From Oceanicaulis alexandrii DSM 11625 (lineage in GTDB: Bacteria; Pseudomonadota; Alphaproteobacteria; Caulobacterales; Maricaulaceae), in contig NZ_ATUP01000001.1 of the NCBI RefSeq assembly GCF_000420265.1, positions 2,108,001 to 2,172,000 of the forward strand: 64,000 nt of DNA. Reading direction: 5' to 3'. The position numbers were made by a program, and so were the translations under genes. Position 1 is the first letter of the stretch; each line of letters opens with the position of its first letter. The notes beneath the pieces were generated by a model. The model made no database searches, was not told the origin of the DNA, and saw nothing but the letters and a program-made list of their open reading frames with translations. This document shows positions 34,933 to 43,210 of this stretch, one piece after another.

Positions 34933-35648
34933 GGCGTCGTCTTCTTTGCTGTGTCCGCAGCGACATGCCAGTCGCCCAGGAAGGTGCGCAGGCAGTCCAC
35001 GGCGTAGTGAATATGATCGGGATGTATCAGCGGTTCGGGCGCAGCGCCATCCGCGAGCGCTTCCACGGGGGGATGCACCAGCACGGTGGTGAAGCCGATC
35101 TCATGGGCGGTTTGCAGGTTCTTGACCGAATCCTCAAACATCACCGTGCTTTGCGGCGCGATCGAGAAATGCCCGGTGAAGCGCTCAAACCCCGCCCGGT
35201 GCGGTTTGGGCGTAAAATCCGCGGCTTCGATGTCGTAAAGGTCTTCAAACAGCCCGTTCAGCCCCAGCCGGTCGATGACCTTTTCGGCATGCTTGCGCGA
35301 TCCGTTGGTGTAGACGATGCGGCGACCATTGAGGGCGGCCACATGGTCGGCCAGCTCGGGGTCCGGTGTGATCACCGAGTGATCCACGTCATGCACGAAA
35401 TCCAGAAACGCGGCGAGGTCGCTGACCTGATTGTTGAGGAGCAGCCCGTTCAGCGTGGTGCCATGGGTTGTGTAATAGTGCTGCTGCAGGGCGTGGGCTT
35501 CCTCGCGCGTCATTGAAAACTCGCGCTGAACCCAGTCTGTCATCTTGTCGATGACCTGACTCATCACCGCCGCGTCGGCGGGATAGAGCGTCTCATCAAG
35601 GTCGAACACCCAGGTGTCCACATGGTGCAGGTCAGGGGTTCGGTTCAC
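34929..35648 (-). CDS. HAD pyrimidine 5'-nucleotidase (Phm8/Sdt1-like)
   Basis: This 239-residue HAD-superfamily phosphatase has motif [13 protein letters not shown] (Asp16 nucleophile, Asp18), motif [15 protein letters not shown], the conserved Lys in [12 protein letters not shown] and the acidic motif IV in [14 protein letters not shown]. An alpha-helical cap lies between residues ~25 and ~110, as in the Phm8/Sdt1 pyrimidine 5'-nucleotidase group. It likely releases phosphate from pyrimidine nucleoside monophosphates. The start is a GTG at 35648 that overlaps the upstream stop codon (GTGA). It is coupled to both neighbours: the DUF1036 gene before it and dapD after it. Confidence 0.85.
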   Translation of the reverse strand: MNRTPDLHHVDTWVFDLDETLYPADAAVMSQVIDKMTDWVQREFSMTREEAHALQQHYYTTHGTTLNGLLLNNQVSDLAAFLDFVHDVDHSVITPDPELADHVAALNGRRIVYTNGSRKHAEKVIDRLGLNGLFEDLYDIEAADFTPKPHRAGFERFTGHFSIAPQSTVMFEDSVKNLQTAHEIGFTTVLVHPPVEALADGAAPEPLIHPDHIHYAVDCLRTFLGDWHVAADTAKKTTP

Positions 35649-36622
35649 GGAAGGGGTTCCTCAAAGTCATCAAGATCAAGCCGCATCATGCTGCCGCCAT
35701 TCTCAGCGGCAGGCGCGGCCCGAAACAGGGCGGGCTGAAAGCCGGACGCCTCGCACTCACCGCGAGTCTGGCTGGTGAAACGCGCGGGCGTGATGCAAAA
35801 CGCTTCCGTGCCGGACGCCAGCGGACGCAGCGCGTCGCCGTCGATCAGCTGGGCGTAGACATAGGTCTCGTCGCCTGTCAGCTGGGCGGACAGGGTTTGA
35901 GCGCAGCCGCCCGGCGCAATGCGCCACCAGCCGCGGGTTTCAAATCCGTCGCCAACCGCCCGCGCCACCGCGACGCCGACGGGCAGATTGGCGTCATTGC
36001 ACACTTGCAGGCCCAGGCTTGTATTGCGTTCCAGCGCGCGCTCATGCAGCGCCTGGATCAAATCGCTCCGATCCGCGCCGAAACTGCGGCCAATATCGGC
36101 TTCAAACGCGGCGACCTGGCGACGCGTGCGGCGACCGGCATAGCCGTCGATGACGTTGATGTCGTACCCGGCCGATTGCAACAGGCGTTGCAGCCCGGCC
36201 TCTTCGGCCCGGTCGCCGAAATCGGCGACTTCGACAAGCACCGCACTGTCGCGTTCGGCGTCCGTCAATTGTCGGAATTTGCGAGTTTCCAGCCCCAGAG
36301 TCTCGCAATCGGCGACGCCCTCAAACGCGAAGTCCGCCTCATCCACGCAGATGTCCAGGCTGCCGCGCCATTCGCGCACTCCGCCCAGATAGGCGCGGGT
36401 GGTGCGCGCATAGAGGTATTGTTCGGTGTCTGTGGCGGGGCCGATCTCGGCGCAGCCCCCCGGGGCGATGCGCGCCCAGCCTTCCACCGCCAATCCTGAC
36501 GGCGTGCGCCAGGCCTTGGCCGCCTCCACCATGAAGCTGGTCTCATTACAGACCTGTCCCGCTTGGGCGGCGCCGCCAAAGCCCAGCATCAACACCAGGG
36601 CCAGCATGATCCGGTTCAGCAT
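35645..36622 (-). CDS. Secreted protein with two DUF1036 domains and a peptidoglycan-binding-like linker
   Basis: This 325-residue protein has a signal peptide cleaved after AQA (residue ~21). Two copies of a Cys-containing DUF1036 domain are seen: residues ~24-105 (VCNETSFMVEAAKAW, GWARIAPGGCAEI) and ~205-295 (VCNDANLPVGVAVAR, GWWRIAPGGCAQT). Between them is a helical region (~150-190) with QRLLQSAGYDINVIDGYAG, which looks like a peptidoglycan-binding repeat. DUF1036 proteins are of unknown function, probably periplasmic. It lies between engB and the nucleotidase gene in the long minus-strand run. Each DUF1036 copy keeps two or more Cys that may form disulfides. Confidence 0.78.
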   Translation of the reverse strand: MLNRIMLALVLMLGFGGAAQAGQVCNETSFMVEAAKAWRTPSGLAVEGWARIAPGGCAEIGPATDTEQYLYARTTRAYLGGVREWRGSLDICVDEADFAFEGVADCETLGLETRKFRQLTDAERDSAVLVEVADFGDRAEEAGLQRLLQSAGYDINVIDGYAGRRTRRQVAAFEADIGRSFGADRSDLIQALHERALERNTSLGLQVCNDANLPVGVAVARAVGDGFETRGWWRIAPGGCAQTLSAQLTGDETYVYAQLIDGDALRPLASGTEAFCITPARFTSQTRGECEASGFQPALFRAAPAAENGGSMMRLDLDDFEEPLP

Positions 36623-36681
36623 CTCAAGGCTCCCGTCGCTCCACTCGCCCGTTTTGTATATTAGGGCGGGGCCTCGGCCGC

Positions 36682-37335
36682 TTACAGGGCCAGGGTGGAG
36701 ATTTCCCCGCGCAGCTCGTCCAGCCCGTCGCGTTTGGCGCTTGAAGTCGCCGAGATCACCGGAAAGGCGGCGGGCCGCCGGGCGATTTTCTGCGAGGTTT
36801 CCTCAAGGCGCTTCTGCGCTTCGCTGGGCTTTAGCTTGTCGGTCTTGGTCAGAACGATCTGGTACACCACGGCGGCGCTATCAAGAACCTTCATGATCGC
36901 TTCGTCAGACGGCTTGATGCCGTGCCGGGAGTCGATCAGCAAGAAGACCCGCTTGAGATTGACCCGACCGCGCAGATAGTTCTGCGTCAGCCGCGTCCAG
37001 CGCGCAGCGACCTCCTTGGGGGCTTTGGCGAAGCCATAGCCCGGCAGGTCGACGATGCGCAGCCGGCCTTGCATGTCAAAGAAGTTCAGCTCGCGCGTAC
37101 GCCCCGGTTCCGTGGAGGCGCGAGCAAGTTGCTTGCGGCCGGTCAGAGCGTTGATCAGCGAGGATTTGCCCACATTCGACCGTCCCGCAAACGCGATCTC
37201 GGGGACGTCGGAATCCGGCAAGGTGTCCATGGACACCACGCCCAGCATGAAGTCGATCTCGCCGGAGAACAGCTTGCGGCCCGCCGCAAAGCGGGCCGCA
37301 GTTTCAGCCTGGGCGTCTGGAGAGGGCTCGGTCAG
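36682..37335 (-). CDS. engB: Ribosome biogenesis GTPase EngB/YihA, probable CTG start
   Basis: This 217-residue GTPase helps late assembly of the 50S subunit. G1 is [10 protein letters not shown], then STEPGRT, the G3 motif [11 protein letters not shown] and the TKTDK specificity motif ([12 protein letters not shown]). The first ATG in this frame (37248) would cut off the first beta strand ([13 protein letters not shown]), which YihA proteins have. Upstream the frame is open to the yidC stop, with no ATG, GTG or TTG, but there is a CTG at 37335 preceded five bases earlier by GGAGG that overlaps the yidC stop codon. I therefore call CTG as the start. It follows yidC by 9 bp. Confidence 0.88.
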   Translation of the reverse strand: MTEPSPDAQAETAARFAAGRKLFSGEIDFMLGVVSMDTLPDSDVPEIAFAGRSNVGKSSLINALTGRKQLARASTEPGRTRELNFFDMQGRLRIVDLPGYGFAKAPKEVAARWTRLTQNYLRGRVNLKRVFLLIDSRHGIKPSDEAIMKVLDSAAVVYQIVLTKTDKLKPSEAQKRLEETSQKIARRPAAFPVISATSSAKRDGLDELRGEISTLAL

Positions 37336-37344
37336 GGCCGCCTC

Positions 37345-39366
37345 CTATTTCTTCTTGCCGCCGCGCGGCTTTTTGGCCGCGGGGTTGGAGCTGACCCGGC
37401 GACCCGGCGTAGCGGGCTTGGCGGGCGTCTCGGGGTTGGCCGGAGTTTCGCCGTCTGTGATCGCAGCGTCAGCGTTGGCGTCTTCCGCCAGTTCTGTGAC
37501 GGCTTTCTCCACCTTGCCCTCGATCACCTGATTGGTGGCGGTCGGGGTGTCCTCGCCCTGGTATTTGGCGGGTACGGCCGAGCCGGTGAGCTTGGCGCGG
37601 ACCTTGAAGAAGTTGCGGTCCAGCTCGGTCACCACGCCCTGACGGCGCATGATCAGGTATTGCTGGGCGATGGTCAGCGTGTTGTTCCACGACCAGTAGA
37701 TGATCAGGGCCGCCGGGAAGGGTGCCATGATGATGGTGAAGATGATCGGCATGAAGGCGAAGATCTGACGCTGGATCTTGTCTGGCGGCGGCGGGTTCAG
37801 TGATTGCTGCGCCCACATGGTCACGCCCATGAGCAGCGGCCAGACGCCGATCGCCAGGATCTGACCGATCAGCGGAATGCCGGACGGGTCGTAGGGCAGC
37901 AGACCGAACAGATTGCCGAACATGGTCGGGTCCGGCGCGGACATGTCCTGAATCCAGCCAAAGAACGGCGCATGGCGCGCGTCCAGCGAGATGAACACCG
38001 TCTTGTAGAGCGCAAAGAAGATCGGGATCTGCGGCAGGATGGGCAAACAGCCCGCCACCGGATTGATCCGCTCTTTGCGATAGAGCTCCATCATGGCCTT
38101 TTGCTGGGCCTGCGGGTCGTCCTTATGGCGCTCGCGGATCTCTTTCATTTTCGGCGCGGCGGAGCGCATCTTGGCCATGGATGCGAAGGCGCGGTTGTTC
38201 AGCGGGAACAACACCAGCTTGATCAGCAAGGTCACGACCATGATCGCCAGGCCGTAATTGCCCAGAAGTCCGTAGAAGAAGTGCAGGGCGGCGAAGAAGG
38301 GCCGGGTCAGGAACCAGAACATGCCCCAGTCGATCGCCATGGTCAGCCGGTCAATACCCAGCTCGTTTTCATAGGCGGCGAGGATGGGCTGCGCTTTGGC
38401 GCCGGCGAACACATAGCTCGACGCTTCCAGGCTGGCGCCCGGCGCCAGGATTTGCGCATCGCTGAGATAATTGGCTTCAAAAACGGGACGGTCAGGGCGC
38501 GAGACCACGCGGAACTGGGCGCGCACATTGCCCTGATCCTGCGGGGCGACGGCGGCGAGCCAGTATTTGGAGGTGATGCCCATCCAGCCGCCGGGACCGG
38601 AGCGCTCGATCAGGCCTTCATCTTCCCACTTCTTGAACTTACGGGAGAAGTGCGTGCCGTCCACGACGCCGACCGCACCTTCATGCAGCACGAAGAAGTT
38701 TTGCAGGTCCTGCGGCACGCCATGCTGGCGCACCAGCGAATACGGACGCAGCGACACCGCCGCAGAGCCGTTGTTCACAACGCTGTCTGACACGGTGAAC
38801 AGGTAATTATCGTCCACAGTGATGGTGCGGCGGAAAGTCAGATCGCCGGCCTGGTGTTCGAGCACCACCGGCGTGTCAGGCGTCAGCACATCGCCTTCCG
38901 CCAGGGTCCATTGCGTGCTCAGACCCGGCAAGCCCTGGGGCGCATTGGCGTCCCCCAGCCAGCCAGAGGCGGCGAACTGGTACCCGTCAAAGCCTTCCGG
39001 ACTTAGAACCGTGACCGCCTCGCCGGAATCCACTTCGGTGTCATAACGCAGCAATTGCAGGTCATCCAGGCGCGCGCCGGTGAGCGAGAGCGAACCGGAC
39101 ACCGCCTCGGTGCGGATTCCAATGCGCTGGGAGCGGGCGAGCGCGTCTTCGCGGCTGAGACCGTTTTCGCCGCTGCCGGGCGCGAAGGCGCTGGGTTCCG
39201 CCTGAGGGGCGTCGTCCGTGTTGGTGGTTTCAGCCTGGCTAGCGGCTATGGCCGCTTCAGCGGCCTCCCGGTCGCGGGCCATCGGATCCAGCACGAACAC
39301 CTGATACAGCAGCAGGATGCCGATCGCGATTACGGCTGCGAGCAGGAAGTTGCGGTTCTCACCCAT
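37345..39366 (-). CDS. yidC: Membrane protein insertase YidC
   Basis: This 673-residue protein inserts and folds inner membrane proteins, alone or with SecYEG. It begins with the first transmembrane helix (MGENRNFLLAAVIAIGILLL), then a ~330-residue periplasmic domain of beta-sandwich type, then the conserved core of five helices with LLIKLVLFPLNNRAFASMAKM (including the conserved Arg region) and ending YLIMRRQGVV. A ~100-residue C-terminal tail is rich in Ala, Glu, Pro and ends GGKKK, longer than E. coli (548 residues) and basic enough to contact the ribosome. It follows rnpA by 15 bp in the rpmH-rnpA-yidC-engB operon. Confidence 0.96.
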   Translation of the reverse strand: MGENRNFLLAAVIAIGILLLYQVFVLDPMARDREAAEAAIAASQAETTNTDDAPQAEPSAFAPGSGENGLSREDALARSQRIGIRTEAVSGSLSLTGARLDDLQLLRYDTEVDSGEAVTVLSPEGFDGYQFAASGWLGDANAPQGLPGLSTQWTLAEGDVLTPDTPVVLEHQAGDLTFRRTITVDDNYLFTVSDSVVNNGSAAVSLRPYSLVRQHGVPQDLQNFFVLHEGAVGVVDGTHFSRKFKKWEDEGLIERSGPGGWMGITSKYWLAAVAPQDQGNVRAQFRVVSRPDRPVFEANYLSDAQILAPGASLEASSYVFAGAKAQPILAAYENELGIDRLTMAIDWGMFWFLTRPFFAALHFFYGLLGNYGLAIMVVTLLIKLVLFPLNNRAFASMAKMRSAAPKMKEIRERHKDDPQAQQKAMMELYRKERINPVAGCLPILPQIPIFFALYKTVFISLDARHAPFFGWIQDMSAPDPTMFGNLFGLLPYDPSGIPLIGQILAIGVWPLLMGVTMWAQQSLNPPPPDKIQRQIFAFMPIIFTIIMAPFPAALIIYWSWNNTLTIAQQYLIMRRQGVVTELDRNFFKVRAKLTGSAVPAKYQGEDTPTATNQVIEGKVEKAVTELAEDANADAAITDGETPANPETPAKPATPGRRVSSNPAAKKPRGGKKK

Positions 39367-39381
39367 GGGAGGAACGATCCC

Positions 39382-39777
39382 TTACGTCTTTGAGGGCGTG
39401 TGATCCCGCAGATCGCCCGTCGATCCACGCTCACGCCGCGCGAGGCTTATCAACGCGGCTTTGACATCGTCAAGCAAGGCCGGCCAGGACCGGTTCGCTG
39501 TTTGAGCGCGCGCAATGAACACATAGTCGGTTCCGAGCCGCCCGTGGAGGGGCAGTAACAGGCGCGCAGCTGCGCGCAACCGGCGCTTGGCGCGATTGCG
39601 CGCCACAGCGTTGCCGATTTTCTTGGTCGCGGTGAACCCCGCACGGGTCGGCCCGTCGGGGTCATCCTTGCGCGCAAGCATCTGAATGACAACAGACGGC
39701 CTGGCGATGCGCGGCGCTTCACGCGCGCGCAAAAAATCGCGCCGCTCGGTAATCCGTGCGGCGCGATCTGGATACAT
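39382..39777 (-). CDS. rnpA: Ribonuclease P protein component
   Basis: This 131-residue basic protein is the protein subunit of RNase P, which trims tRNA 5' leaders together with its RNA. It starts ITERRDFLRAREAP and has the family hallmark RAGFTATKKIGNAVARNRAKRRLRAAA, where the RNR-type motif (NRAKRRLR) contacts RNA. The C-terminal tail after residue ~110 is variable. It sits 23 bp after rpmH and 15 bp before yidC, the classical order. The ATG at 39777 is the usual start. Confidence 0.96.
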   Translation of the reverse strand: MYPDRAARITERRDFLRAREAPRIARPSVVIQMLARKDDPDGPTRAGFTATKKIGNAVARNRAKRRLRAAARLLLPLHGRLGTDYVFIARAQTANRSWPALLDDVKAALISLARRERGSTGDLRDHTPSKT

Positions 39778-39800
39778 CGTCGTGTCGACTGTCGCCTGAA

Positions 39801-39935
39801 TCAGGCGGACAGACGCTTACGGCCCTTGGCGCGGCGACGCGCCAGAACCTGACGACCGGCTTTGGTGGCGGCGCGGGCACGGAAGCCGTGGCGGCGCTTG
39901 CGGACCAGATTGGACGGCTGGAATGTACGTTTCAC
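39801..39935 (-). CDS. rpmH: 50S ribosomal protein L34, GTG start
   Basis: This 44-residue highly basic protein is L34 of the large subunit. It begins [20 protein letters not shown] and ends AKGRKRLSA, matching L34 along its whole length. The start codon is GTG at 39935, because no ATG lies in frame; GTG here is read as fMet. It begins the rpmH-rnpA-yidC-engB operon and is too short for a length-limited ORF search. The promoter should lie in the ~140 bp upstream (39936-40075), where no other gene is seen. Confidence 0.97.
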   Translation of the reverse strand: MKRTFQPSNLVRKRRHGFRARAATKAGRQVLARRRAKGRKRLSA

Positions 39936-40075
39936 GGTTCGGCTCCCATTGGGATCAGCGGCCGGGCCCCCGGCGCTTCAAAATTCGAGCCGCGGTGGAT
40001 ACGGGAGGTAGGGCCTTGAGTCAAGCGCCCCACCGCCTTTGTAGGCGGCCATGAACTGCACTTTTAGCATGCTTT

Positions 40076-40738
40076 TCAGTCGTACCGGGCCAGAAATTTC
40101 GGCGCCGGGTTGGGAAGTTGCAGTGCGCGGGCCACCGCCGGGCGTGCATCCAGGCGCTCGATCCAGGCGGCGAGATGGTCCAGCCCGTCCATGGAAATGG
40201 TCGCCCAGGAATGGCATCGCACCCAGGGGAATATCGCCATGTCGGCGATGGAATAGGCGTCACCTACCAGCCAGTCGCGCTCCTGAAGACGGGTGTCGAG
40301 CACCTCGAACAGGCGGCGGGATTCGCCGGTGAAGCGCGCGGTCGCGGCTGCGCTGGCCTGACCGGCGTCTTCCGCGAAACGCGCAAAAAACATGGCCTGA
40401 CCCATGGCCGGACCGACGCCGCCCATCTGTAGCATCAGCCATTGCAGGGTTTCAGAACGGGTATTGGGATCGGCCGAGAGAAACTGTCCGTATTTCTCGG
40501 CCAGATACCACAGCATGGCGCCTGATTCGAACACGGCGAAATCATTATTGCCCCGGTCGATCAGGGCGGGAATCTTGCCGTTGGGGTTCAGCGCCAGAAA
40601 GTCGGGCGCCTTGTGCGCGCGGGTGGAGAAATCGACCCCCACAAGCTCGTACTCCGCACCGGCTTCCTCCAGAAAGATCAGCGGTTTCCAGCCATTCATG
40701 GTGGCTGCGGTAAAAAGCTGGATATCGGGATATGACAT
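40076..40738 (-). CDS. Glutathione S-transferase family protein
   Basis: This 220-residue protein has a thioredoxin-like N-terminal domain with IQLFTAATMNGWKPLIFLEE, the cis-Pro region NPNGKIPALID and FESGAMLWYL, followed by an all-helical C-terminal domain with LVGDAYSIADMAIFPWV, the N-capping/hydrophobic staple region of GSTs. The sequence resembles the YghU/YfcG (nu class) type, some of which act as disulfide-bond reductases. I chose the ATG at 40738 (AAGGAC upstream) over the ATG 24 codons before. The gene stands alone. Electrophile or substrate preference is unknown. Confidence 0.88.
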   Translation of the reverse strand: MSYPDIQLFTAATMNGWKPLIFLEEAGAEYELVGVDFSTRAHKAPDFLALNPNGKIPALIDRGNNDFAVFESGAMLWYLAEKYGQFLSADPNTRSETLQWLMLQMGGVGPAMGQAMFFARFAEDAGQASAAATARFTGESRRLFEVLDTRLQERDWLVGDAYSIADMAIFPWVRCHSWATISMDGLDHLAAWIERLDARPAVARALQLPNPAPKFLARYD

Positions 40739-41007
40739 GGTGCGCGTCCTTCTTGTCAGGGCGCGATCACGCCCGCGTTGGGAAAGGGCGGTGGGGCCGC
40801 CTGTGCGCACCTAGCTGCCGTGTGACGGCGCGCAGCGGTATCCGGTTCATTGCGCACGTAGAATTACGCAGACGCGTCATAAGCGCGTGATTTTGAAATA
40901 AACTTTCACACCAAGGTGATGCTCGGTCGTGGGGATGTGGTTTTCCCCTACTCGACACCACGGTCTATATGCAGTCACAACGCTGAGACGAGAAAAGGGA
41001 TTTCCCG

Positions 41008-41766
41008 ATGGAAACGGACGAGCACACCATTGAAGACGCGCCGACTGCGGCCAAGCCGGCCAAGCCGCTCTGGCGCCGGTTGGCGCCGCTGGTCGTCCTG
41101 ATCGCGGGTCTGGTCGCCTTTTTCGCGCTGGGCGGGCCGCAATATCTGGATGCGGAGCGCGCACAGGGCGTTTTACGCAGCGTGGACGGCTGGGTTCAGG
41201 ACAATCTGGTGCTGGCGCTCGTCGCTTACATGATCTTCTACGCGCTCGCGGTCGCCATTTCGGTGCCGGGCGCGCTGTGGTTCACCATCGGATCCGGTTT
41301 CCTGTTCGGCCCCTATCTGGGGACCGGCGTCGCCGTGATCGGCGCGACCGCCGGCGCGACGATCATCTTTCTCGCCGCCCGTTACGCGTTCGCTGACTGG
41401 GTGCGCGAGAAATTTCCCGGCTATGTGAAAAAGCTGCAGGACGGGTTTTCGCGCGACGCCTTCACCTATGTCGTGATCTTGCGGCTGATCCCGGTCTTGC
41501 CCTTCTTCGGCATCAATATTGCGACCGCTTTGCTCAACGTTCCGGTGCGCGCCTATGCGCTGGGCACGCTGGTGGGCGTCATCCCCGGCGCCTATGTGTA
41601 TGCGACCGTCGGCGCGACCATCAAACGCGCCGCCGATACCGGCGTGCCGTCCTTTGGGTCGCTTCTGACGCCTGAACTGATTTTCGCCATGGTGGCGTTC
41701 GCCGTGCTGGCGGTTCTGCCGGTGGTGTATCGCCGGATGACCCAGTCCAAGGGAGACGCCGCATGA
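41008..41766 (+). CDS. TVP38/TMEM64-family (DedA-like) membrane protein
   Basis: This 252-residue inner membrane protein has about six hydrophobic segments: ~27-44, ~67-88, ~93-118 (IGSGFLFGPYLGTGVAVIGAT), ~123-145, ~163-190 and ~217-245. The family signature is SVPGALWFTIGSGFLFGPYLGT, then VVILRLIPVLPFFGINIATALLNV and GTLVGVIPGAYVYATVGA. TVP38/DedA proteins are proposed to be lipid scramblases or proton-coupled lipid transporters. The ATG at 41008 is preceded by AAAAGGGA. The stop codon overlaps the next ATG (ATGA), so it is coupled to the flavoprotein, an arrangement that is common in this family. Confidence 0.88.
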   Translation: METDEHTIEDAPTAAKPAKPLWRRLAPLVVLIAGLVAFFALGGPQYLDAERAQGVLRSVDGWVQDNLVLALVAYMIFYALAVAISVPGALWFTIGSGFLFGPYLGTGVAVIGATAGATIIFLAARYAFADWVREKFPGYVKKLQDGFSRDAFTYVVILRLIPVLPFFGINIATALLNVPVRAYALGTLVGVIPGAYVYATVGATIKRAADTGVPSFGSLLTPELIFAMVAFAVLAVLPVVYRRMTQSKGDAA

Positions 41767-43184
41767 GCCGCGAACGCATAAAGGCCGATCTCGCCATTAT
41801 CGGCGCAGGCGCGGCGGGTCTCGTCACCGCCTCGGGCGCCGCACAGCTGGGCCGCAAGGTTGTCCTGTTTGAAGCGGGCGAGATGGGCGGCGATTGCCTC
41901 AATTATGGCTGCGTGCCGTCCAAGGCGATCCTGACCGCCGCGCACAAGGTTCACGCCATCCGTGAAGCATCCAGGTACGGCATCACCGTCGGCGAACCCA
42001 GCGTGGACTTCGCCAAGGTGCGCGAGACGATCCAGACCGCCATCACCACCATCGAACCCAATGACAGCCAGGAGCGGTTTGAAGGCTTCGGCGTCAAGGT
42101 GGTGCGTGAATACGCGCGGTTTGAAAACGAGGACACGATCGTCTCAGACAGCGTCGAGGTGAAAGCCAAGCGCATCGTCGTCGCCACCGGCACGCGCGCT
42201 TTCATTCCGCCGATCGACGGCCTGTCGGGCGCGCCGTATCTGACCAATGAAACCATCTGGTCGCTCGAGACCTTGCCTGAGCATCTGATCGTGCTGGGCG
42301 CGGGGCCGATCGGCTCAGAGCTTGGACAGGCGTTCCGGCGTCTGGGATCTGACGTCACGATCATCGAAGCCGGCGTGCCGCTGGCGCGGTTTGAGTCTGA
42401 ACATGCGGCTTTGGTGACCGACGCCCTGATGAGCGACGGCGTCAGCTTGCATGCGGGCCTCAGCGCCACAAAGGTCAGCCATGACGATAAGGGTGTCACG
42501 GTCACTCTGTCAGACGGCCAAAGCGTCACCGGCAGCCATATCCTGGTCGCCACCGGTCGCAAGCCGGTGCTGGACGGTCTCAATCTGGAGGCCGCAGGCG
42601 TTGAAACCGATGCGCGCGGCATTGTCTGCGACGACCGTTTGCGCACCTCGAACAAGCGCGTGCTGGCGGCGGGCGACATTGCGGGCAAGGGCGGATTGAC
42701 CCATCTGGCGGGTTGGCATGGCAGCGTGATCTTGCGCAATCTCTATTATGGCCTGAGCACCGGTCAGTCCTCTCAGCCCATTCCCGGCGCGGTCTATACC
42801 GATCCGCCCATCGCCCAGGTCGGATTGACCGAAGCGCAGGCGCGGGCCGAGCATGGCGATAAAATCAAAGTTGCAAGCTGGGGGTTTGACGATAATGACC
42901 GCGCCATTGCGGAATCGGACGTGCGCGGCGGCGTCAAGCTGATCCTGGGCAAGGGCGGCAAGGTGCTGGGCGCGCATGCGGCCGGCGCCCGCGCCGATGA
43001 TCTGATCCAGATCGCTGGCGGCGTGATGTCGCGCGGCGGTACGGTGCGCGATCTCACCAGCCCGGTGGCGCCGTATCCGACCCGCGGCGAGATCTTCAAG
43101 CGTGCGGCGGGATCCTATTATGAACCGGTGGTGTTCGGCGCGATGGCGAAATTGCTCGCCCGCGTGCTGAGCGCGTTTCACTAA
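41763..43184 (+). CDS. FAD-dependent pyridine nucleotide-disulfide oxidoreductase (mercuric-reductase-like)
   Basis: This 473-residue flavoprotein has the class-I disulfide oxidoreductase layout: FAD-binding GAGAAGLVTASGAA at 14-28, the redox disulfide CLNYGCVPSKA (Cys45, Cys50), NAD-binding VLGAGPIGSELGQAF, and the second FAD site RVLAAGDIAGKGG. The C-terminal dimer domain has the usual HxxxE stretch replaced: the tail is VRDLTSPVAPYPTRGEIFKRAAGS with Pro and Arg but no HAHPTL-type active His. So it is like mercuric reductase homologues that lack the HxHPT motif. It lacks an N-terminal HMA domain. It overlaps the TVP38 gene by 4 bp; its electron acceptor is unknown. Confidence 0.85.
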   Translation: MSRERIKADLAIIGAGAAGLVTASGAAQLGRKVVLFEAGEMGGDCLNYGCVPSKAILTAAHKVHAIREASRYGITVGEPSVDFAKVRETIQTAITTIEPNDSQERFEGFGVKVVREYARFENEDTIVSDSVEVKAKRIVVATGTRAFIPPIDGLSGAPYLTNETIWSLETLPEHLIVLGAGPIGSELGQAFRRLGSDVTIIEAGVPLARFESEHAALVTDALMSDGVSLHAGLSATKVSHDDKGVTVTLSDGQSVTGSHILVATGRKPVLDGLNLEAAGVETDARGIVCDDRLRTSNKRVLAAGDIAGKGGLTHLAGWHGSVILRNLYYGLSTGQSSQPIPGAVYTDPPIAQVGLTEAQARAEHGDKIKVASWGFDDNDRAIAESDVRGGVKLILGKGGKVLGAHAAGARADDLIQIAGGVMSRGGTVRDLTSPVAPYPTRGEIFKRAAGSYYEPVVFGAMAKLLARVLSAFH

Positions 43185-43210
43185 AGCCCAAGACCGGCTG
43201 GGGAGGCGGC

